A stretch of 32,734 bases of DNA. Source: DUZB01 sp964407525. GTDB taxonomy: Bacteria > Desulfobacterota > DSM-4660 > Desulfatiglandales > Desulfatiglandaceae. The DNA is taken from positions 1-32,734 of the forward strand of contig CAYOWC010000021.1 of NCBI GenBank assembly GCA_964407525.1. The letters are read 5' to 3'. The notes under the pieces are model-generated. The model ran no database searches and was not told where the DNA came from. It worked only from the letters and a program-made list of their open reading frames with translations. Shown here in pieces: positions 25,305-32,542 of the stretch. Within the stretch, counting starts at the first letter, position 1; each line of letters begins with the position of its first letter. A program made the position numbers and the translations under genes.

Positions 25305-25600
25305 ACGGAATCGGAACGGAACAACCGGATTAGGTTTGAATTAGGCGCAGGAGGATTGGTTATTACTTCAGCAAAAAATTCGAACCCTTTTGGGCTTATT
25401 TCGACGTTTTTTCCCATCTGTTGAATAGAACTGTCCACTGTCCCAGGTGAAAAAATCGTTTTCCACGGCAAAAGGAATGAACCACCAAGCATGATTGTTG
25501 CCAGTGAATCAGTGCACGCAGTAGTACTCAATGATCTGTCGGCAAATCGCGACGACATTGAGTTAGCCCATTGTGGGCTCTTAATTGCTGTTCCTTCCAT
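25301..25600 (-). CDS. Small protein with antitoxin-like C-terminal tail, partner of the GNAT toxin
   Basis: 99 residues. The last 30 (GFEFFAEVITNPPAPNSNL, then IRLF) look like the toxin-wrapping tail of DUF1778/TacA antitoxins, which typically end in a PPxPNxxL stretch. The first 65 residues do not show the expected ribbon-helix-helix DNA-binding domain and are Ser/Thr-rich, so this is either a divergent antitoxin or a degenerate one. Start ATG 25600 has GGAGGG 6 nt upstream and lies within the end of the protease gene (20-bp overlap); the stop overlaps the toxin start. The two overlaps argue that the frame is translated. Confidence 0.6.
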   Translation of the reverse strand: MEGTAIKSPQWANSMSSRFADRSLSTTACTDSLATIMLGGSFLLPWKTIFSPGTVDSSIQQMGKNVEISPKGFEFFAEVITNPPAPNSNLIRLFRSDSV

Positions 25601-26606
25601 GGGATTCCCTCCGCCATCCTTCAAAAGTACGATGATCCTGTATTTGTGTTACGAGACCTTGTGGCGTTTCTTGTTGCTGTTTGGATATCATACCTTCTGA
25701 AATGAATACTTCAGTTTCCGAATAAAGACTTTCAATTAAAGCACGACGACATGAAAAAGGATACGCTTCGTCCGTGGCCACAAACAACGCAGGATCAAAT
25801 ACAGTCCTGAGTTCCATTTCGGCCGCGATGTCATCATATATGCTTTTAACAATACCATAAAGCTTGTCATCAGGTTTTGCAATTGTTAAACCGAGGCTTT
25901 CTCGTGCCTCGACTCGGTTAATAGTATAGTCATGACTGCCAGAGTCACTACAAAGAAAATTCACAACTGCTTCAATTTTCTCAGCATTTTCTGTAGGGTC
26001 GATCTGTTTTTCGAGTAATTTTTGAGCCAACATCCGGATATGATAGCGAGCTCTAAACACATCGCCCAATACCAGCGGGTGAACTTGTTCCGCTAATGAG
26101 CGAAGAACTTGGGTCATGTCTTCGGATGAGTCAACACCGAACTCTTCCTTCGCGAGATCAACATATCCTTTAATTGATTCGACACTGACGCCCACTCGCG
26201 CATTTGGCCCACCCCCTGGAATTTGTGGATTCAATGGAGTGTTCACGTTAGGATCGATTGGCCCTAACGTCGCTTGTTTTGTCATGAAGATGCGGTCAGC
26301 TCCAAGGCACAATAAAGTGGCAGCACTGTGAGCGCGAGCCGGAACGATAACTTCGAAGTCTTTGCAAAAGGAACGAATGAGGTTGGCAATACTCCAACCA
26401 GCGCTGGTTGATCCACCCCGAGAATGTAAAATCAGGGTGATTCTGTGTGGATTTCCGAACCGATCCAAATGATCAACCAACTGATCGATAACTTCTGTAT
26501 GCATCTGTGTTTCCATCCCTCGGCGGTCACCAGTAACATACACAAGCACCTTGGAATTCCGTTCAGATTCGATTTCGGCATATAGATGTTTACGATCTTC
26601 GTACAA
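25581..26606 (-). CDS. SDH-family Clp-fold serine protease
   Basis: 341 residues matching the serine dehydrogenase proteinase (SDH/SppA-like, ClpP-fold) family. Seen are VYVTGDRRG near residue 25, the oxyanion-type loop LILHSRGGSTSAGW (58-71), VIVPARAHSAATLLCLGAD with the likely nucleophile Ser94, and the LGPIDP motif (114-119). No signal peptide or membrane helix, so it should act in the cytoplasm. The only in-frame start is TTG 26606 after a G-rich ribosome site. A TTGACA (26651-26646) and GATAAT (26626-26621) 19 bp apart lie just upstream but leave a very short leader. First gene of the overlapping operon with the antitoxin-like and GNAT genes. Confidence 0.82.
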   Translation of the reverse strand: MYEDRKHLYAEIESERNSKVLVYVTGDRRGMETQMHTEVIDQLVDHLDRFGNPHRITLILHSRGGSTSAGWSIANLIRSFCKDFEVIVPARAHSAATLLCLGADRIFMTKQATLGPIDPNVNTPLNPQIPGGGPNARVGVSVESIKGYVDLAKEEFGVDSSEDMTQVLRSLAEQVHPLVLGDVFRARYHIRMLAQKLLEKQIDPTENAEKIEAVVNFLCSDSGSHDYTINRVEARESLGLTIAKPDDKLYGIVKSIYDDIAAEMELRTVFDPALFVATDEAYPFSCRRALIESLYSETEVFISEGMISKQQQETPQGLVTQIQDHRTFEGWRRESHGRNSN

Positions 26607-26787
26607 TGCAACCCCCCACTATTATCCCAAACGATTGTAAAAAACTGTCAAACTTCGTGACGCTAACCTACTTTGTTTTTAAGAATAATAGAATATTGCA
26701 TGGAGCGCAATAAAAAAACGTTAATACAAATAGGTGTTGTGAAATACAGTAAGAATTTACTCGCTCGGGTTCTTTTATTATTATTTT

Positions 26788-26817
26788 CTTGACTTGCCTT
26801 GACTTGCCTTGACTTAC
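26788..26817. repeat. Three tandem copies of a 10-bp unit upstream of the merR-like gene
   Basis: CTTGACTTGC repeated at 26788-26797 and 26798-26807, with a third copy ending TAC at 26808-26817. Each contains a TTGACT, similar to a -35 box. It sits 50 bp before the broken regulator gene and could be an operator or a slippage product. A further TTGACA follows at 26827-26832. Confidence 0.6.
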
Positions 26818-26866
26818 CCATACAAGTTGACAAAAGTCGTATGGCCTATGATTTCAGGGAAGAAGC

Positions 26867-27179
26867 ATGGCTTTCACATTAAAGGACGTTTCAGCCATTA
26901 TTGGAATAAACTATAACCGCTGCAGGCAATGGGTCGGCATGGGGTTCATTAAACCTTCTATAAAGGAGTCTAAACCGAAAGGGAGCGCCAACCAACCGTA
27001 CGGATCTCTATCGGTTTGCAATTCTGAAACATTTACTTGAGAAGGGATGGTCAAGGGAGGCCAGTGGTAGACTGATATCAGCCATTGGTGAAGATGCATT
27101 TTGGAGGTGTGTTTCGGCCCTGCAAAATGAATGGAAGTTTCTCAAGGAGCATTATACTGCAAAGGAAGAATGGCGATGA
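26867..27179 (+). pseudogene. MerR-like helix-turn-helix regulator, frameshifted by a 4-bp duplication
   Basis: Starts ATG 26867 after AGGGAAG and reads MAFTLKDVSAIIGINYNRCRQW, a MerR-type HTH start, up to KPKGSAN. The frame then breaks at CCAACCAACC (26988-26997). Removing one CCAA copy restores NRTDLYRFAILKHLLEKGWSRE and an open frame of about 60 more codons to the TGA at 27177-27179. A recent 4-bp duplication is therefore the likely cause. A second small frame starting ATG 27176 (MMKIPLWIFNRDLEQPETEELDT, 23 codons) overlaps its end and seems cut short by the neighbouring insertion sequence. Confidence 0.75.
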
Positions 27180-27200
27180 TGAAAATTCCGTTGTGGATTT

Positions 27201-28390
27201 TTAACCGGGATTTGGAACAACCTGAAACGGAAGAGTTGGATACTTAAGCAGCTCTCTGTATTGCTTGATTAGATTCCGGCGATTGTTTTCTTTTTTTGTT
27301 CTGCCGGAATCGTTGCTTATGTGAAATTCAAAAAAGTCCGAAGTTTTTCGTTTTGTCAAGATGGATTGACATGAGGCATCTATCGATTCTTCTGTTTTGA
27401 GTTTATGCCTATTGAGCTTGGATTGCAATTCAGCGAAGTCTGATTTTGTTTTTTCCACATGGTTTTCCAATGTGCTGCGTTTCATATTAAAAAGGCCATA
27501 GTCATAAAGGAAGATCATGCGAAAGAGGTAGTCTTTGTTTTCATTGGTAATGGTAAAAGGAATCTCAGAGCCCCGGTTGAGTTTCTTTTGATAGGGGAGA
27601 AGGGTTTCCTGGCCATGGTTATCCAATGCATCATAAAAAGCTGTTTTGTACGATTCATACCTGGGAACCGGTGCAACAAAATATCCCTCATTGTCGTGGA
27701 TATGGGCCATATTTTTCGCGGTAACGACCTTGGAATCGGCTACGTAAAGAAAATCTCTGTGGCCTAACAGATCAATGAGATTATGCCACTGCTCTAAATA
27801 AGTGGTTACATCTGCCGTGTTGCCGCTGTAGGCCTTTTGGAATAGAGGAAATGCACTGTCGGAACTTACCGCAAGGACCAAACAAGTAGTTTTAGATCGT
27901 CCCTGTGCTTCTGGCTGTGCCCAAAGGTGATTTTGATGCTGTTCGCGGTTCTGTTCTTGTCGCATTTTCCGTAGACGGATGCCGAAGTCGTGTCGCCATG
28001 GCATATGGTGTTTTTGATCTGGAATATTTCGATCATCTCCTGCTTCAACAGGGTTTCCAGATCGCCAATGCCAAAGTCAAAAATAGCGTCCAAGGTATCG
28101 GCCAACCGGTCGTCAAAATATTCCCCGGGGCCTATACCGGGAAAAATGATCTCCAACACGGTAGTTTCAGTGGCAAATTTGCACAGGCGATAGAGCCGAA
28201 GCACTTGAAACAGGATGCCGGTGATCATGGCGACGCTGGCCTGACCATGAGAAAGAACCTTCCGTCTCGGGTCAAGAGGAACGTTTTCGTCAATGATTTC
28301 GGCTATACGGCACTTTTCAAAGTAGTGCTTCAATATCGGAGCGAATCCGACTGCTTTCGTTTGGACATTGTCAATGACTGTTTCAGCCAT
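27201..28390 (-). pseudogene. DUF4277/IS1634-like DDE transposase, frameshifted and C-terminally truncated
   Basis: Transposase of an insertion sequence. The first part (start ATG 28390, strong AAGGAGG) has the DUF4277 N-terminus AVGFAPILKHYFEKCRIAEIIDE and the first catalytic Asp in HGDTTSASVYG. Near 27885 the frame shifts by one in a T run. The second frame continues AVSSDSAFPLFQKAYSGNTADV and has the second Asp in YVADSKVV. It ends about 150 residues before the usual end of the family, so the third acidic residue is missing. The last dozen residues (TLPFQVVPNPG) are read from flanking DNA. Not able to move by itself; terminal inverted repeats could not be identified. Confidence 0.85.
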
Positions 28391-28466
28391 AAATGTAACC
28401 TCCTTACATGTGCGGAAGAGTAAGGTAGATTACAAATGCTCAAAATTTTAACGCCGTAAAACCGGA

Positions 28467-28796
28467 TTGAATCCAGATAGAGCCTATTTGCTCCTTGTAT
28501 CTTTGACTATCGCCATTTATTGTAGATTTTTATCAAATTTCAAAGTTTCAAACTCGGCCCCACTAACGAGCGAAATGCAAGATCAATTACTTACTTGCAA
28601 ATTTTTAAATGGTAATTGCTCCATTATTCTATATTTCTTTATAGCAATAATCGGTTCCATGGTGGCTCGAGCGATTGTCGGCCTTTATTTGTCAAAAAAA
28701 ATCAATATCCCAAAAGGATCTTTCACCAAATATTTTTGGGGTAAACAATCTCTCCCGTGTGGGGGGATAAAGAATGCTTGTTCTATCGTGCCGTGA
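28467..28796 (+). CDS. Hypothetical membrane protein, possibly 5'-truncated by the insertion sequence
   Basis: An open frame of 109 codons with TTG as the first start and no ribosome site. It encodes two hydrophobic segments (LLLVSLTIAIYC near residue 8-20 and CSIILYFFIAIIGSMVARAIV near 50-72) with a polar loop between. The composition looks coding, but the lack of a proper start right beside the transposase suggests that the 5' end was lost on insertion. No family recognised. Confidence 0.35.
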   Translation: MNPDRAYLLLVSLTIAIYCRFLSNFKVSNSAPLTSEMQDQLLTCKFLNGNCSIILYFFIAIIGSMVARAIVGLYLSKKINIPKGSFTKYFWGKQSLPCGGIKNACSIVP

Positions 28797-29195
28797 ATAA
28801 GCCCATGAGGTTATGTGTCTTGCCCTGAGAACGTGGATTCTCGTGGCTCTCAGAGGGTCGATTTTTAGCTGGGTTATCTTGATTTCCCTGAAGGTTTCAG
28901 AATAGGCTGAAAAGGGCTTTTTATCATCAATTTTCTCTGTTGATTATCGGGTATGGGTGCTTACCTGTTTTGAATTGCCTTCAATTTTCGTCGTCTACGG
29001 CCTTGTCTGTAGGCGTTTCTGTGGGGAATGCGACGTATGGTTCTAACGTTCTAACTTGTCACTTTCCAGCCACTACCCCACCATCCGCAGCGTCTATGTT
29101 TCAACTTTCGTCGTTAGAAGTCAGAAAGCGCATCGGGAACATGTCGCAAACAAGGGGATATTTGAAGACCCACCCCCTCGATGCAAATGATCAAA
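28797..29195. other. Intergenic region, no gene supported
   Basis: Holds an imperfect hairpin CCCTGAGA (28823-28830) with TCTCAGAGGG (28848-28857), and a small inverted repeat ATCAA/TTGAT near 28925-28945. Two similar blocks, TCAATTTTCGTCGT and TCAACTTTCGTCGT, lie at about 28980 and 29100. No reverse transcriptase or obvious template repeat is present downstream of the FGE-type gene. Confidence 0.5.
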
Positions 29196-31139
29196 TCATC
29201 CATCGCCCCGGGAACGCACCGCAAACGCCCGTCCGAAGTAGGAAAGTAAGCGGAGGCCCCAGCCCGGGTAGCCGTCGCCGAAGTAGAAGGTCCTCGCCTT
29301 CAACGGGCCATAAGTTTCACCCGTCCAAACCCATAGATCCTTTTCCGAAGTAGCTTTTAACAGTGGCGTTATATTATGAGGTCCCATACCCTTTTTGTAG
29401 AGCCCTTTCAGCTCACGCATCGTTGGCATCCGCCACCCTCCACCATCAAGATTGAGGCTCTGCACCCAGGACCTGGCTTCGTTCCAGTCCGTATCTCTAT
29501 CCGGACCGGCTTTCCAATCAACGCCGGTGTTCGTGTCTTTCACGATTCCATTGGCGTACACCACATAAATGCTGTCACGTTTGATTACATTGGAGGTGGA
29601 CGATATAAGGGGAGACGTTGTTGAGACATCCCTGACAAGCCGGAACCCCAGATCGTAGTACTGGTAGCCGAGCGCATACCAACCCCGATTCGCCGAACGG
29701 CAGGCCCCGGCGCTGCAGACCCAACTGCCACCCCGTCTCACGCGGTAGTAGCCCGATGAGGGTCCCACTGGATCTATCACAGAACCGGATGGGTAATCCC
29801 CGTACCAATCTTGGCACCACTCCCACACGTTTCCGTGCATGTCGTAAAGGCCCCACGGATTGGGAGAAAATATCCCCACCGGTGTTACTTTCTGCCGAAA
29901 GGTTCCTTTACTACACCCATTGCCAAAGTAGCTCCCATTGTAATCCGCCTGATCAGTCGAAAGGCAGTTTCCCATATAAAAGGGCGTCTTTGTCCCAGCC
30001 CTTGCCGCATACTCCCATTCAGCCTCGGTGGGAAGGCGGTAATCACCGCTTTCCTCCCGGCTGAGCCATTTGGCGAACGCTTGTGCATCATTCCAGGAAA
30101 CACAGGTCACAGGGTTAGCATCCGTTTGGGAGAGACCGGGGTTGTCCCAATAGATCCCTGCTTTCTTTTCCCATTTATCACCGTTCCAGACATACGCACC
30201 GCCACCAGTTTCGGCATCCGATTTATACCCGCTTGCACGAGCAAACTTCCGCCATTGCCCAACGGTCAACTCCTTGGTCTGAAGATAAAAACCCCTCGTA
30301 AGAGTCACCCGGTGTTGTTTCTCATCATCGTCCCGATCCGATTCCCCCGATGGACTCCCCATTATGAAACTCCCCGGCTTGACGTAAACAAACTTCATGC
30401 CGAGGCTATTGGTAAACTTGTTTTCATCAGGATGCATGGCAACCAAGGCCTCCAGCTGTATGCTGATATTCTCATCTTCTCCCGCAGCAAGATCTACCCA
30501 CCTCTTTTTGCTTTTGTATCCTTCTACCGATACCTCCACATGATAACTGCCAGGATCAAGTTCCATGCCTTGGAAAAATTTCGGACCAATGTTCAGTATT
30601 CTGACTCGGGCATTTGAAGGCACCGTATCCACAAAGAGCTTCCCCGATTTTTTGTATTCTTTCCAATGCCGGTTTCTTTCAACCGCCTTCATTCTGAATA
30701 TATTGTCTTTCACAGTGTACGGATTATCTGCACTGTAGGATGCTAAAATAACTTCCCAGGCTTCCGCTTTCTCTTTGGCATTTAGGGTACTGCTCTTGTC
30801 GTACCTCCCCACCTTCGCAAAATCCTCTTCCATACGGCTCTGCCACAAAACCCACTGCTTCTTGTTCGCCTCCCTTTCCTCTGTGATATTAGCATAATTC
30901 TGAATTCCACTTGATTCAGGAACAACTGGAGAAGGCATCGATGCCAATTGGAAAATGAAATCCCCTCGGGCAAGATCGTAATCCTTGATTTTGCCATATT
31001 GAGGGTTCTGCCTGCTGTGTTGGGGAACCTTCTCCTGGAGATAGAGTCCCAGCTCAGTCCCACTTACATAACCATCTTTGTTGAGATCCCCCCAGCCGTA
31101 TTCGAGGGCATCGATGAAGGCTGGACGGTAGATGAACTA
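29196..31139 (-). pseudogene. Caspase-like (C14) C-terminal remnant fused to PEGA, FGE-sulfatase and DUF1566 domains; 5'-truncated
   Basis: The open frame begins after a TAG near 31140 with PAFIDALEYGWGDLNKDGYVSGTELG, the end of a caspase-family peptidase domain. The catalytic His/Cys part is absent and upstream DNA shows none of it. Then follow a PEGA domain (GKLFVDTVPSNARVRI ... GYKSKKRWVDL), an FGE/SUMF1-type domain (GSFIMGSPSGESDRDDDEKQ, RLPTEAEWEYAARAG, NVWEWCQDWYG, RRGGSWVCSAG ... GFRLVRD) and a C-terminal DUF1566/Lcl-type domain (GIVKDTNTGVDW, GGGWRMPTMRELKGLY, FAVRSRGDG). The in-frame starts near 30947 and 30938 have no ribosome site. Both FGE and DUF1566 have the C-type lectin fold used as variable targets of diversity-generating retroelements. 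Probably inactive as a peptidase; it could be expressed only from a new upstream start. Confidence 0.75.
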
Positions 31140-31247
31140 TCTAACATATGCTCTATGATGCGGTATGAATTTCAAATTCCGACTTTTTACGAGATCATCA
31201 GCATTGTTTCTAATTAAAAACCCACATAAATGAAAAGGAGGTTTGTC

Positions 31248-31535
31248 ATGGGCGATAAAGGTCGATGGTTTCTTATTGAACATAAGGAATGTGGTTCTGT
31301 TGTTACTGTAAATAGTCATAAATTCTTGGAAGCAGTTAACACTGATGATTTTGATGAAAGTGAACCTTTGAAATGCCCAACCTGTTTTACTACATTTCAC
31401 AAAAAGGATAATCTTCGTGGTTTTTTCGAGGAATATGAATTGCTCACGAAAACCCTCGGTAGGTCGGGTTTTAAAATCAGAGAAATCAAAACAAGAATTG
31501 ACTCTCAGGACTTAAACGAGAAATCAGGATCGTAG
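31248..31535 (+). CDS. Small Cys-containing protein of unknown function
   Basis: 95 residues from ATG 31248, chosen because AAAAGGAGG lies 6 nt before it; the in-frame ATG at 31230 lies upstream of that site. It has HKECGS and, 30 residues later, CPTCFTTFH, which together could form a zinc knuckle, followed by a charged helical tail. No family recognised. It starts close to the truncated 5' end of the caspase-like gene on the other strand, so it may have come in with the rearrangement that removed that end. Confidence 0.65.
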   Translation: MGDKGRWFLIEHKECGSVVTVNSHKFLEAVNTDDFDESEPLKCPTCFTTFHKKDNLRGFFEEYELLTKTLGRSGFKIREIKTRIDSQDLNEKSGS

Positions 31536-31784
31536 ATTCTTTGTGGGAAAGAACGGGATACAGACAGCGCCCAGTAGGGTTTGGGTAGGAAAACGGAGCC
31601 GGTCATTCACCTTTCAATTCAAATTGGATGTCATTGTCCCCAGAGTAGGGTTCCCGGTGATCATGGAGCCCAGTAACCACCACATTTTTACGCCGGCCAA
31701 CCGGCCCACTTTTCCGCTAATCTCTTTAGGGACTCAAAATACTCAGGAAAACCCCCTGAAAAATACCACCCTGCCCGGTAATAT

Positions 31785-31952
31785 ATGGTAAAATTTGTAT
31801 GCAGAGTTTTTTATAAGCATTCCACAAGATCCACAATAGGAGAAAATGGCGTCATAGATATTTTACATGGGACAATCACTTATCCTAACTGCACCAAATA
31901 TGAAGGTAAATATCGAAAGAATGAATATTTGACGGTTGAAAGGTACGGGTAA
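31785..31952 (+). CDS. 55-residue ORF with a MORN-like motif
   Basis: An open frame from ATG 31785 to TAA 31950-31952 contains HGTITYPNCTKYEGKYRKNE, which resembles one MORN repeat (GxxxYPxGxxYEGxxxxxx). MORN repeats normally occur in tandem in larger proteins, so this may be a fragment of a decayed gene. No good ribosome site. The stretch before it (31536-31784) shows no gene that I trust. Confidence 0.35.
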   Translation: MVKFVCRVFYKHSTRSTIGENGVIDILHGTITYPNCTKYEGKYRKNEYLTVERYG

Positions 31953-32076
31953 CAATGAAAAGCCATAACCTTTCACTGGTGCGGACGCAAAAAATCCGTG
32001 CCGCACAGGTCAACCGTTGAAGTATCTTGATAGCCGTAACATTTGTTTGTTTAGTTGGCTATCTGTTATCAAGATA
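31932..32076. other. Structured intergenic segment with nested inverted repeats
   Basis: Three sets of complementary arms. Outer: ACGGTTGA (31932-31939) with TCAACCGT (32010-32017). Inner: TGAAAGGT (31937-31944) with ACCTTTCA (31968-31975), and a GC-rich stem GTGCGG (31979-31984) with CCGCAC (32001-32006). A second hairpin has TATCTTGATA (32023-32032) with TATCAAGATA (32067-32076) and overlapping alternative arms GATAGCC (32029-32035) with GGCTATC (32057-32063). It ends 22 bp before the next gene, so it could be a leader RNA, terminator or recombination site. Confidence 0.55.
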
Positions 32077-32098
32077 AATCTATACCGGGAGGCCATAA

Positions 32099-32542
32099 AT
32101 GAGACCATCTTATGAAGAGCTTTTGGCGCTCAATTCGCTTTTGAGCAGCCGTTCGTCTGAAGAAGTCAACTCTTTATTAGACGCCGTTGAGGAATGTGGA
32201 TATAGTTGGGACCCATCAAAAAAGATGTTTTATAATTCTGAGGTTTCTCGTGGTATAAGGACTCAAGGGCTTGATATGTTCACTCCAGAAAAGTTCAAGG
32301 AGCATCATGGTCGTATTCATGAAGAATATGCAGCAAACCATGAGCAATACAATTTACATGCTCATGACATGCATATGTGGTCGCGATGGTCTCCCCGCCT
32401 GCTAATCCTATTTGTGATAGACATTCTTGGTGGTTGGCTCATTTTGCCAATCAAATACTGGTTCATCTCTCTCGGAATTATCATTGTTCTTTACTTTTTT
32501 ATTAAAAGATTGTTTGTGAACACAACACGCCAAAGAGATTGA
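32099..32542 (+). CDS. Small membrane protein of unknown function
   Basis: 147 residues from ATG 32099, with GGGAGG upstream. A soluble, charged N-terminal part (1-95: SLLDAVEECGYSWDPSKKMF, His-rich around 69-92) is followed by two adjacent membrane helices at about 100-117 and 120-136 and a short basic tail. No family recognised. It lies directly downstream of the structured intergenic segment, which may control it. Sequence to the right edge (32543-32734) shows no further supported gene. Confidence 0.65.
   Translation: MRPSYEELLALNSLLSSRSSEEVNSLLDAVEECGYSWDPSKKMFYNSEVSRGIRTQGLDMFTPEKFKEHHGRIHEEYAANHEQYNLHAHDMHMWSRWSPRLLILFVIDILGGWLILPIKYWFISLGIIIVLYFFIKRLFVNTTRQRD

Noticed and set aside
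29044..29121. Possible integron attC site (TTCTAAC ... GTTAGAA, about 70 bp)
   Set aside because: Outer boxes pair but miss the RYYYAAC/GTTRRRY consensus at the end positions, and no inner L boxes pair; no integrase or cassette array is visible.
28940..29353. 137-codon plus-strand ORF overlapping the end of the FGE/DUF1566 gene
   Set aside because: Its second half is the antisense of a clearly coding domain and its first half has no recognisable protein character.
31543..31791. 82-codon plus-strand ORF with a GTG start
   Set aside because: No ribosome site and no domain; the sequence looks like intergenic DNA, possibly a relic of a mobile element. Not strong enough to list as a gene.
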